32,508 nt of DNA from Parachlorella kessleri (lineage: Eukaryota > Chlorophyta > Trebouxiophyceae > Chlorellales > Chlorellaceae). A program made the position numbers and the translations under genes. The stretch is from the NCBI GenBank assembly GCA_001598975.1, contig BBXU01003062.1, positions 1 to 32,508 on the forward strand, read 5' to 3'. The notes under the pieces are model-generated. The model was not told where the DNA came from and did not search any database. It saw only the letters and a list, made by a program, of their open reading frames with translations. Numbering within the stretch: the first letter of the stretch is position 1; every line of letters begins with the position of its first letter. This document shows positions 10,981 through 25,488 of this stretch, in pieces.

Positions 10981-11577
10981 GAACTCTGATGCAGGCTTTA
11001 CAGCCTAGTTCATGATCCGTGGCGCCCCTAGGCGACAAAGACGTCTACAATTTGATCGCAATTGGTTGGTGCATGCTTCAAACCTCTTTCAAGGGGCCGA
11101 CTTCCCATCCAGCCTGGCAAAGCGCGCTGCGGTGCTGCGGGGTTCTTTACGGGGCCTGCACCGCCTTCGGCCCTTTCCCAGGCCTGCTTGTCAGAGCCTG
11201 TGCAGTAGCCACCAAGCCTTAAACCCGCCGGCCCTGCCCTGTTTACGTTGGCCGTAGAGTCACATCTCAGTGAGCTTACCGCTGAAGGCCTGCGAAAGAG
11301 CAAGGTATGCTTTTGTCGCCATGTCTGCATGGTAACAAACTAGCCTAAGGGTCAGCACATGGTCATGCATGCATCTGGCTTGGTAGCCCCCGTGCTTGCC
11401 ATGCCCAGCTTGACTCCGTGACTGAACCATAGATGCAGTCGCGGCAGGCGCAGTGCAGAGCCTACCCGTGTGGCTGAAGCCCCTGAGGGCCTCAGCAATC
11501 AGCCCCCACGGGGTTGCATCTGCAGGCGTAGACATATTCGCAATACCTACTTGCGCTGGCCGGAACTGCAGGGACCA
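10981..11577. promoter_or_regulatory. Divergent promoter region, NAD kinase (-) and RH5-like helicase (+)
   Basis: These 597 bases separate the chosen start codons of two divergently transcribed genes and must include both promoters and 5' UTRs. I see no clear TATA box. An in-frame plus-strand ATG at 11470 would extend the helicase by 36 residues, but the added sequence is unlike its low-complexity N-terminus. Confidence 0.5.
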
Positions 11578-16694
<5,117 letters not shown>

Positions 16695-18219
16695 GGTTGT
16701 GACCAACCTATCCAGGGAAGGGTTCAGCTCCTTGCGCTGCGAGGGCTGTGTATTTTAGACATGTAGGCCTCACAAGATCCCAATTGGTGAGCGAGGGGTT
16801 GTTTGATTGCGGCAGCCAGTCGAAACCAAAGGGCAGTGGCAAAGACGCTCAGGTATGCTTTTGGTATGCTTGTTTGAGAAGTGGTGCAGTACTACTCACG
16901 TGCCTGAAGCTTGGTAACTCTTTGGTTCACTCTTTGGGTGTTGCTCTGTCTCTTGCTTCTATACTGCTATCGCCAAGGCCTCATTGACACCCCGTTGGTT
17001 TGCACCTCGTTTTGGCTTGGGCGTCGGCCCCAGTCATGGTCGGCCTGCCGGTGTTGCTGCATTGGTCTGGCACGCATGCTATGCTGCCTTATTGGCCCAG
17101 CCAGGGGCAGCCAGTAAGCCCTGCAGGGCGTGTGTTTTGCTGATGGCAAAGGCCGGTGCGGAAGTGTTGTGGTGCGCCTGTTCCCTACTGCCAGCTCTGC
17201 TTGCTGGCGCAGCTGGCACCCGCTGACGTGCTGTCCAACCCGTCACGTGCATTCTATCTCACAATCTGGCTGAAGCTGCAGCTGAGGCTCCATCATAGGT
17301 CAAGCCTCCACAAAGAGCGCTGTACTACTGGAGCTCCCACTCAAATCCCCACAGCCCTAACAATAATTATCCAACACGGAGCCAGGAAAGAATCAAGCCA
17401 ACCCTTGACAACATCAGGGAACACCAAGGCACCCCGGTCAATACCAACAGCACCCCTTGAGTGGCCATTGCCAAGGCCAGGTTAGCTACTCCCACGGCGT
17501 GCACCGAAATCAATTCACAGGTCCCAGGTACTTCCCCATGACCCAAGTACCAGTCATTAAGGAGGGCAGGAGGTGCCATAGGCCCAGCGCAAACGAACGA
17601 CACATGTGTACACCACACAAAATAGTATACTCTCAGCTCCCTACACTGTACATGATTACACACTTCACATTGGCCGCGCTACACGTGGAAGGCAGGGACC
17701 CACCCTCAGCCTTCTGGGACACACCACAGGTCCATACACTCTGCATCCAGCCCTGTCAGTCCAGCTCATCTCTCACCCCCTGTTCGCACTACCTGCCACC
17801 CATGCTAATTACACGTACTTCCATACACACCTCAAGCGCCCAGGATGAGGCAGGCAGGCAGGCCTTGGAAGCTCCTCAAGGTCCGTCCCCTCCCCCAACA
17901 ACCCAACACGCCCTCGTCACAGACGACCAACCTTGGTGGTGGCTTCCCCCTCCGCACGCTCTCTCCAGCGGCCAGCTGCTCAGCAAGCGCGACCCCACTG
18001 TCAGTCGACCTAACACCACATGACCAGCTGGCTCAGCACCTCCACCGCCTTGGTGGCTTTCCCTCCCCCCCCCCCGCTGTCCCAGCACCCAACCGCCGTC
18101 CCCTCGGCCTCCACGACAGCCATCAGCGCAGCAGGTCCAGCGAACACAGCATGCCCGGCAGAGCTCTGGCCACTTTTGGCAGCGCCGGCTTCGCCAGCGT
18201 GCGTGCCGCCCCTCCCCTC
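16695..18219. other. Convergent intergenic region (RH5 / cysteine synthase)
   Basis: About 1.5 kb between two convergent stop codons, holding both 3' UTRs. A 188-codon plus-strand open frame (17457-18023) exists, but its composition is unlike protein and it has no recognisable motif. The minus strand has TGTAA at 17813-17809. I see no gene here. Confidence 0.5.
17809..17813 (-). promoter_or_regulatory. Candidate TGTAA poly(A) signal, cysteine synthase gene
   Basis: Minus-strand TGTAA about 407 bases past the cysteine synthase stop, a plausible distance for a chlorophyte 3' UTR. A second TGTAA lies farther on near 17655. Confidence 0.35.
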
Positions 18220-21200
18220 TCACAGCTTGAACTCCTTGGTGGCCTTCTGCTCCTCCCCGCTGTCCTGGCGCCAGCTGCTGGGCATGCTGTCCTCCTCGTC
18301 AGCGTTGGTCGACCACAGCTGGCTGAACAGCACCGTGGACAGGTACCGCTCCCCAAAGGACGGCAGCACCACCACCACCCGCTTGCCCTTGGTCTCAGGC
18401 CGCTGGGCTATCCTGCGCGCGCAGGCAGCATGGGTGGGTGGTTGAGTGTGTGTATGTGTGTGTGGTGGTGGGGGTGGGGGGGGGGGGGGGGTAGGGGGGT
18501 GTTCAGGGCATGTGTCACAGCTGCAGCTCAGGAAGGCGATTGGAAGGGGGGCAGCAGCACCACCACCACCACCCCCTGCTTGCCGCTGGCCCTTGGCACC
18601 GCTGCTACCCCTCCATTTCCTCTCCCGAGCTCAATAGAGGAGGGCAGGAGCACGCGCCAACCGCCCCTTGGGGTTCCTGGGCCGCCTTGTAACCATGCAG
18701 GGGCGAGGCTGGGAGCTCGTGCTGCTCAAGTTCAATGACATGCTCCGTGCTGCTCATAGTTCAATGACATGCGCCGTGCTGCTCATGTTCAATGACATGC
18801 CTCGTGCTGCTCATGTTCAATGACATGCGTCGTGCTGCTCATGTCAATGACATGCGACCTTCTCATCTGCCAAGGCTCCCGCCCCATGCTCTCATGCCAC
18901 CCGACAAGCCATGCCACCCAACCAAGCCCTCCCCTCTTCCTACTACTGCTGCTCCGAGTGAGCCCCCGGGAGATGCGGGCCTTGCCCAAGCCCGCACCTC
19001 ACCTCATGGCTGCAACAAGCTGCTGCTCCCAGCAACAACCGCACAGGATGCCCGTCCCCTGACCTGAACGCCGTGACGAATGGCCCCATATCTAATAGGT
19101 CCCCCGCCCACCCCTAACCACCCACCCCACCCGCACTTCAATACACATATAAACAACCACCATCACCACTCGCCCACCCCACCCCCAGCCCACCCCCCAG
19201 ACCACACCCAAACAGATTCCTGCCAGGACGTGCCCCACCACAAGATTCTGCAACGAGCATCCAGTCCTCCTCGGCCAGGTTCCCCCCTAGGGGCTCACCT
19301 GATGGCTGCCACGACCGCTGCCCCCGAGGAGATCCCGCACAGGATGCCCTCCTCCCGCGCCAGCCTCCGCGCCATGGCCACGGAATCCTGGCTGCTGACC
19401 CGCTGGATCTCGTCCAGCAGATCCACTTGCAGCACCTTGGGCACAAAGCCGGCACCGATGCCCTGGATCTGCGCGCAGCATGCAGACCGCGCACATGGCG
19501 ACCGCCAGCAGGCAAGGGGGTCGCGCAGGGGCTACACCATCACCCACATCATCACGCCCTCCACGTGCACCACCTGGGGCACACAATGCCGGCACGGACT
19601 ACCTGAAGCTCCAAACGGGGGGACGCAGCAAGGGCTCCCAACAGTGCACATGGGGGGGTACTACCCGTAGGTACGTACGTACGTACGCACCTGGTGGTAC
19701 CCGGGCTTGCCGCCGCTGAGCACGGGGCTCTCTGACGGCTCCACCGCCACCAGCTGGATGGACGGCTTGTGCTCCTTCAGGTACCGCCCAGCCCCTGCAG
19801 CAGGAAGCAAGGCTTTGTTACAGCTTGGTACCTGTCCATTGATGACTTGGGGGACCAGCAAACAGCTAGATGGACGGCTTGTGCTCCTTCAGGTACCGCC
19901 CAGCCCCTGCAGGTACGCTTGCGGTACATAAAGCCATGGGTGACTCAATACTGCCAGGACATGGATATAAGGCTTGTGCTCCTCCAGGCACCGCTCAGCC
20001 CCTGCAGGCACACGCACAGTCCATGCCACCATATTGCGACCCAGCAAGCCACCCAGCCTGAAGAGACGGCCTGCGCCCTTACACGAACCGCACAGCCCAT
20101 GTAGAACCCAGCACTTGCAGTGAGCGCACGCCGCACCCATTATAGGGCCCATACGGCTTGTTCAAGGAATGGGACGCCCCTTCTCTCGCCGCCACCCCAC
20201 CACTACACTCACACAGCACCACCCACACCCCCCGCGCCCACCTGTGATGGTGCCGCCTGTGCCGACCCCCGCCACGAAGTAATCCAGCTGGCCCGCGGTG
20301 TCCCGCCAAATCTCCGGGCCCGTGGTCCGGTAGTGCACCTCCGGGTTGGCGGGGTTGTCAAACTGCTGCAGCATGTAGGCGCCCGGGGTCGACCCCAATA
20401 TCTCTTCAGCCTTCTTGATTGCCCCCGTCATCCCCTGTGCAGAGGCCAAGGGGAGAGACTGAGGCCTTGCATGAGGGTTGAGTGGCTGCCAATTGCTGTG
20501 ACTATGTAGGCACCCAAGTGCATGGCATTGCCTCCTCCTCAGCCTTCTTATTTACATCCCCCCCCCCACCCCTCCAGCCACGCCAGTCATGCCGTACATG
20601 GGTGCAGGTAGGGGAGTACATTGGCCACAATGCTGCTGCTGCAAGATAGCCTTGCACATAGCACCAGCAGTCGGCTGACTGTCCCGCAATCAGCAGCATG
20701 CTGTGCAAACCACCAGCAACGCCGGTCAGCAGGACCGCTGGGTGGCTACACACCCGCCACCCTTCACCCAACCCCCGCTGCAACCTCTCACACTCCCCAC
20801 CCACCCACCCACCCACCCACTCACCAGCTTGCCATTTGTCAGGACCAGCTCCGCCCCGAAGGCCCGCAGCAGCACCCGCCGCTCCACACTCATGGTGTCT
20901 GGCATGGTCAGCACCAGCTTGTAGCCCTTGGTGGCAGCCACATACGCCAGACCCACACCCGTGTTGCCCGAGGTCGGCTCCACCTGCAGCAGCAGGCAGC
21001 GGGAAGGGCTGGTCCCTCCTTGACACTGGCACCACCTTGGAGCACCTCGTGGCTGCCACGCACTGCAGTGCTTGCTTCCACCTACCCCATGTGGGATTTA
21101 ATCATAAGGAGATATGCAATCTTCAAGAGTAGAAGCATCTACCACGAGGCAGGCCTGAGTTGCTGCCCGATGGGTTTCATGAGGCAGGGCGCAACAGGGC

Positions 21201-22054
21201 TCAGAAACCAAAGAAAAACCACACGTGCACAGCAGCCACACTTGCGGGCACAGGGGCACAATGTATGGCGTCAGGCACAACAAAGAACCATCCCCTTACC
21301 CATGATCAACAGCCACCCCATCCTCAGCAGTCTCACCAGGGTGGTTTTGCCCGGGGAAATGACTCCCTCCCTCTCTGCCCGCTCAACCATAGCATATGCT
21401 ATTCGGTCCTTCACGCTGCAGAGGGTAAGAAAGGTTCGTAATCAAAACACTTCTACGCATGCACAGGGGTTACCCCGGGGGAGGCAGAATCATGTTGGAC
21501 GGAGTCTCTCACTGCAGAAACTTGGGACCAGCCTGGTGGCCTGCAATAGCAACCAGCGGCCAACGCCAGGCCAACTGTCCAGGACATAGTCAGCCTGCCA
21601 GCACTCCTCACCTGGAGCAGGGCTCCATTATCTCCAACTTGCAAACGATCTCGGCATAGCACATGTCATTCACTTTATTTAGCCGCACCTGCAGGCCAAC
21701 AGGCACTTAACCGGTTTCCCACGGTGCCTGGTTTCATATTCACCTTCACCCAGACCTCACAGCAAGCGCTGCACGTCGGAGCACCCCCCTGCCCACCAGT
21801 GGTGTGTTGCCAATGATTTGCGTGGCGTCCGCCTTGATGCCTTCGGGGCTGACTTTCGGACCCAGCACCGAGGCCACATCTTGAGCCAGGGCCTGAGCGG
21901 CGGAAACTGGCCGCAGCAGCTGCCTGCCGCGCCTACTGAGGGTTTCAGTTGCTGCTGGAGGCCTGTGGACGCTAAAGGCCCTCCAGGCTCGCGGCTGGAC
22001 TCCACATTTGCTGGCACCGGCATGCAGTCCCTTGGACTCGAAACACCGCTGCAT
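18220..22054 (-). CDS. Cysteine synthase (O-acetylserine (thiol) lyase), probably plastid-targeted
   Basis: Eight minus-strand exons join in phase to 410 residues. They are 22054-21797, 21688-21612, 21415-21337, 20983-20825, 20434-20242, 19794-19691, 19468-19299 and 18412-18220 (TGA). The enzyme makes cysteine from O-acetylserine and sulfide using pyridoxal phosphate. Visible signatures are IIGNTPL near residue 80, CSSVKDR with the PLP lysine at about 114, EPTSGNTG at 140-147 (substrate loop), [25 protein letters not shown], the phosphate-binding loop GTGGT at 249-253, [19 protein letters not shown] at 335-341 and [10 protein letters not shown]. The first 70 or so residues are Arg/Ser/Ala-rich and uncharged for acid, like an algal transit peptide. 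An upstream in-frame ATG (22177) would lengthen it. The C-terminus carries an extra acidic, hydrophilic tail after the family's usual end. A decoy copy of the exon 6 acceptor lies in intron 5. Confidence 0.95.
18456..18497. repeat. GT/G-run simple sequence in cysteine synthase intron 7
   Basis: GTGTGT followed by GGTGGTGGGGGTGG and a G run of about 16. On the transcribed (minus) strand this is a C-rich tract close to the exon 8 acceptor at 18413, so it may serve as its pyrimidine tract. Confidence 0.75.
18718..18857. repeat. 28-bp minisatellite, about five units, in cysteine synthase intron 7
   Basis: Five head-to-tail units of 27-29 bases (18718-18745, 18746-18774, 18775-18802, 18803-18830, 18831-18857), differing by a few substitutions and one-base indels. 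Most units contain CATGT-TCAATG-ACATG, a five-base inverted repeat that could form a small hairpin. The array lies inside the longest intron of the gene (18413-19298). Confidence 0.9.
19671..19690. repeat. (GTAC)n repeat abutting the exon 6 donor
   Basis: Self-complementary GTAC units occupy the first bases of intron 6 on the minus strand, after the donor GTGCGTAC. The repeat creates several GTAC donor-like steps in a row. Confidence 0.8.
19751..20007 (-). repeat. Three tandem copies of the cysteine synthase exon 6 acceptor region
   Basis: The true exon 6 start region (19751-19800) recurs at 19863-19912 with 49 of 50 bases identical, and again, diverged, at 19962-20007. Each copy carries CTGCAG followed by the first codons of exon 6, so intron 5 holds two decoy 3' splice sites. 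The single change in copy 2 turns a Gln codon into TAG in the exon frame. Copy 3 is older, with about ten differences. Confidence 0.92.
20797..20824. repeat. (CCCA)n tetranucleotide repeat abutting the exon 4 donor
   Basis: Six to seven CCCA/CCAC units on the plus strand. On the transcript the intron therefore opens GTGAGTGGGTGGGTGGG, a run of GGG blocks that could fold into an RNA G-quadruplex directly at the 5' splice site. Confidence 0.85.
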
Positions 22055-22718
22055 TCGTGAGACGGGGACTTGCAGCTGCGTTTCTGCACAGTTGTGGGTG
22101 AGATTTGAGCGACTTGAGTGTGCCGAGTTGGTCAGCAAATGTGTCCTGTACACAGGTAGCACGGACACTGCGAACAAGCTGTCACAGAACGTTTACCCGG
22201 ATGATCTGGGAAGGTTCACGTCTCTCTAGGCAGGGAACTAGGTAACCACTCATGCAGAATGCCAGCTCGGCCGCTCAGCAGGCCGATCATACACCTCTTG
22301 GGTTTCTCCTCTCCCCGGCTGATGCTCACCTTACAAACGATTTGTTACAATCTTTCGAAGTGCAAGACGGACCTTGGACAGGGGTGCTGGACCACAACCA
22401 AGACTTTGTGATGTTTATCGGCATCATCTTTCCACAACACTGCCAGTCGCCAGATGGACTGTGACATTTACCAAGCCGGACACAGCTTTTGTGCATATAC
22501 AACTGTCGCAGGCTTAGAAGTCTGCTTAGACTCATTTGGTGAAGCCATGCTGCAGTAAAGTTGCAAATAAACCTGCTGGGTAAAGGTCTACAGATTGAGA
22601 TCGCTTGAGGCCTCCCTTCAAGATCTGCCCCACAGCCTGGGTGCTGGAGTCCCAACCAAACTTGCAAGCAGCCACCCCTGCCAACGTATGTACAATTGTT
22701 CCACAACTCCTCTTTCAT
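22055..22718. other. Region between the Kazal gene and cysteine synthase
   Basis: Both neighbours are on the minus strand. This holds the cysteine synthase promoter and 5' UTR (possibly more of the transit peptide, up to 22177) and the Kazal 3' UTR. Two minus-strand TGTAA motifs lie at 22335-22331 and 22349-22345. No gene is seen. Confidence 0.5.
22331..22349 (-). promoter_or_regulatory. Paired TGTAA poly(A) signals, Kazal gene
   Basis: Two TGTAA motifs 14 bases apart on the minus strand (22349-22345 and 22335-22331), about 370-390 bases after the Kazal stop. Two together are a little stronger than the single sites elsewhere. Confidence 0.4.
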
Positions 22719-23320
22719 TCAGCCAGACTCGTTGACGCCTTGCAGCACGTTGTCGTGGCACAGGGTGCAGACTGCGCATGCGCCCTGGTGGGACACCGCC
22801 ACTCCCGCCAGCCCTGCCTTGCAAGAGTTGCCGTAGGTGCGGCCGTCCACGCCGCAGACGGGGTTGAACACGTTGGTGCAGGCCACACCTGCGGGGTGGG
22901 GTGGGGCAGGCTGGGTGGGCGGCGCGGGCGGTGTGGGGCGCGGCAGGCCGCCGCCGGGGTTGCAGTCAAAGTCGTTGCGGGGGCACAGCAGCAGCTTGCG
23001 CACACCCTGCAGCATGCAGGAGCCCACAAAGGTGCTGCTGTTGGTACTAGTGGCAATATGCTGGGTGCACTGCCATGAAGTGGCTGTTTGCTGATTGTCA
23101 TGGGGGCTTAGCTTGGGATGCCGCACGGCATGCAGGCATCTCCAAGCCAGACTTTACAGAACACCTAGGACATGTCGAGTGGGGGCACAGGCTTCAACAA
23201 CAAGCCTACAAGAAGCGAGCAACCCACCGTGGGGTTGGCTCCAAGGGTTTGGATAATGCCTGTCGCTTCAGTGACGGCAGCTGCACCAAGAAGTACCGCC
23301 ATGACTGCCCAGGTCTTCAT
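22719..23320 (-). CDS. Secreted Kazal-domain protein (putative serine protease inhibitor)
   Basis: Two exons. Exon 1 (23320-23228) encodes MKTWAVMAVLLGAAAVTEA and 12 more residues: a Lys, a hydrophobic core and small residues, a good signal peptide. It ends in phase 0 before GTGGGT. Exon 2 starts in phase 0 at either 23069 or 23090 (acceptors ATGGCAG or CAATCAG) and ends with TGA at 22721-22719, giving about 147-154 residues. It has a Cys-containing N-terminal part, a proline-rich linker, then CTNVFNPVCGVDGRTYGNSC, the Kazal signature. The domain closes with GVAVSHQGAC. Kazal domains block serine proteases by presenting a loop before the PVC motif. Here the residue in the usual P1 place is Asn, and the Cys normally found a few positions after NSC is Leu, so inhibition is not assured. 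Two further Cys (AVC, TLC) follow the domain. The proline-rich linker may be an optional intron. Confidence 0.8.
22889..23005 (-). other. Possible in-frame optional intron inside Kazal exon 2
   Basis: A 117-base segment (exactly 39 codons, no stop) is bounded by GT (23005-23004) and by a strong C-rich acceptor ending CCCCGCAG (22889). Removal joins MLQG to VACTNV in frame. Retained, it encodes the Pro-rich linker. The donor GTGTGC is weak, so either form may be the main one. Confidence 0.4.
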
Positions 23321-23387
23321 TGCGATAAAGAGCAGGACTTGAGTTAGCCGTAAGAGAGTTTAGCACCGGTGAACCTTAAAGTCACAC

Positions 23388-23402
23388 TGTGAAAGTTTCA
23401 CA
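23388..23402. promoter_or_regulatory. Palindrome upstream of the Kazal gene
   Basis: TGTGAAAGTTTCACA has perfect seven-base arms around a single base. It lies 68 bases before the ATG at 23320, between a TATA-like minus-strand run (23417-23406) and the coding start. The position fits a transcription-factor dimer site, but no function is known. Confidence 0.45.
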
Positions 23403-23405
23403 ACT

Positions 23406-23417
23406 GCTAAATTTATG
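23406..23417 (-). promoter_or_regulatory. TATA-like element of the Kazal gene
   Basis: Minus-strand CCATAAATTTAG about 90 bases upstream of the signal-peptide ATG. It is the only TATA-like run in the near upstream region. Confidence 0.35.
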
Positions 23418-23420
23418 GCC

Positions 23421-24417
23421 AGGCCGTGGGATGCCAGCGGCAGCTGCCTGACTTTGAATGAAAGCATGGTGAGTAAGAACAGCTGCTGGCGGCTTCTTGT
23501 GCTGCATCCTTCTCGACCCATGCTGTCTGCTTCAGATCCCGCAAGTTCTCACCATAACGACGTGTCTTCACGGAGTTGCATGGCAGGCTGCTTAGCCAAC
23601 AGACAGGCTCATCGTCCATTGAGGGCACCACCCAACTTTCCAATGAGCAAGCTTACAGCTTACAAGGCTCTAGTCGTGTAGCTGACGAAAGATCACAGCT
23701 AATGAACCTAGTGTGTGGACACTGTAATAGAAAGTAGGGTGTGGTGCGACTGAGTGGACGAGTTCATGGCATGTTGGCATGCGACAGCGACTTGCCAGCA
23801 CTGCTGCCCGCTGCTGGCAGGCCTGACGCATGTACAGCTCTGAAGCAGGAGGGGTACAACAGCAGCATTTTGTCTGGAAGTTTGACTATGATGAGCAGCA
23901 GCATGCTGAGCAGTCAGTTGCCCTGGTTTGCACCCTGCCCAACAGCACCATGGCAATGATACCCTTCCACACCTGCTGCAAGTGGAAGGCAGAGGTAGCA
24001 GGGCGCACCGCGCAGCGGAAATCCTGGTGAGTCTCATGTCACACAAGGCTGCAGCGGTGTCTAGCGCATCTCAAATCACTTGCACACAGCTTCGAATTTT
24101 ATAAAGCCAATTCCCTACCCTAGTCAAATCCTGCTACGTTTAGGGGATCAGCTAGCTGGTTCCTTAGCACAAGAGGTCTCCGACGCAGGGTGCCGCACGT
24201 TGCCCAACACTTATGCCCTTGCAACGGAGGTCCCCAACACAGCAGGGGCGGGTGCCGGACTCCGTCTGACAACAATGCCTTGCTATAGCCCAAACACTAC
24301 AACACACTCGACAGGGCCATAAACTGCTGCACACTGCCTCCACAGCCCTCAATGTGTATACTGCATCCTTGGCCGTTGCCACCCCTCAAGACTATGTTAC
24401 GTCTCCCAACCATGCAT
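23421..24417. other. Intergenic region between the Kazal gene and the small gene
   Basis: About 1 kb without a gene I can support. Several short open frames exist on both strands. One plus-strand frame near 23830-24030 has a somewhat protein-like composition but no start context, splice partner or known motif. It should contain the 3' UTR of the small gene and distal Kazal regulatory sequence. Confidence 0.4.
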
Positions 24418-25241
24418 TCACTGCTTGTGTGCTTTGACGTCATATTCGACCACTCTATCAGCCTCTGCCTCAGCCAACTCCCTCTTCAGCTCCTCTGCCT
24501 TTTGCTTCGCCCAGGCCTTGTCTTGTGGGCTGTCCTGGACAGCGCTTGCTGGGGCGGCGCCAGTGTTGCTGGCTTCCTCGGGCCCTGCGGTGGGGTCTAG
24601 CTACAAACTCATCATATTGCATGGCATCGAAATGAACAGGGCCCTGCGACGGAGTCTGAATACGTGATCATAATGCATGGCATCAGAATGAACAGGGCCC
24701 TGCAGCGAGATCGGGTCCACATCAAGGTGGAAGGGCATAGGGCCCGCAATGTGGTGATGCTGCGGGTGCACTCACAGAGGTTAGGATGGGTTCAAGTACC
24801 GGAGGTCATGCAAGGCCCACTGGATGAAAACAAGGCTGGGAGGAGCACTCCACCTCCTCTAATGCATTTCTTAGTCTCCGTGTCGCTCAAGCAGGCTCGC
24901 AGTCCGGCAGACAGCAGACGGGTAAGCTGAGCAAAGGCAGCGCGCACCTGTCAGGCTGGCGGCTGCGCCCTTCACAGTATCAACCACTGAGGCGGCCGCG
25001 GCGGAAGTGGCATTGGCCGCCTTGCTCAACAAGCTGTCCTGCTTGTTGGCCGACACTGCAGGGAGCAAAGTATACGGCTTAAAAGTGAGCCTGCCTTGCC
25101 AATATGGCTGCGCCACACCATTGCTATACACAGTCCTGTTTTGAATATTCGTATACCCCAAGTCGTGCTGGCACCCTTGGAAAAGTCGCACACTGCAACT
25201 TTGGCAGTCACGGTAACTCTGATGCGAGACACGGCAGACAT
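24418..25241 (-). CDS. Small hydrophilic Ala/Glu/Lys-rich protein, unrecognised
   Basis: Exons 25055-24948 and 24596-24418 (stop 24420-24418) are well supported: they join in phase, are stop-free and have biased composition. The first encodes LLSKAANATSAAAASVVDTV followed by KGAAASLT. The second continues with an acidic, disordered stretch and a charged helix (AWAKQKAEELKRELAEAEAD) likely to form a coiled coil. The first exon is uncertain. One model starts at 25241 (MSAVSRIRV) and ends at 25175 before GTGCCA, giving 117 residues. Another uses an upstream ATG in the same open frame (MVKLLQSL, near 25400) with a donor after DKQ. A third uses the 25588 ATG. All three give a phase-1 junction. Alternating Ala/Lys helices recall LEA-type stress proteins, but I do not claim that family. 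Intron 2 contains a tandem repeat of the exon 3 start. Confidence 0.45.
24580..24716 (-). repeat. Tandem copies of the small gene's exon 3 start
   Basis: GGGCCCTGCGG and its flank, which span the first codons of exon 3 (24580-24590), recur at 24639-24649 and 24695-24705 in the preceding intron. The two intronic copies also share about 35 bases of upstream sequence (24611-24649 and 24668-24705) at roughly 57-base spacing. Confidence 0.85.
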
Positions 25242-25488
25242 GATGGTGATGCTCAGTATGAAACTTACTCTTGTCCCTAAGTGAGGCGTACTTTCGTCAC
25301 CTTGCTTATCTGCTGTGAAGAAAGAACCTAAGAAGCGTGTGCCGGCCACCGGAACGACGCAGACCTTTTGGTCAGACAAGCTCTGAAGTAGCTTCACCAT
25401 GACTCTCAGGCGCTGGCGCGCTACGTGCTTGCTGACGTGGAGATGGAGTTCATTGCAGCCACGCCGGCAGCCAGCCCATCTCGTGGCG

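Noticed and set aside
17457..18023. A 188-codon plus-strand open frame between RH5 and cysteine synthase
   Set aside because: Composition is that of non-coding GC-rich sequence, no motif or splice partner is visible, and it overlaps the expected 3' UTR of cysteine synthase.
20621..21589. A 322-codon plus-strand open frame
   Set aside because: It is antisense to exons 3 and 4 of cysteine synthase and their introns. The minus strand has full family motifs, so this is a shadow.
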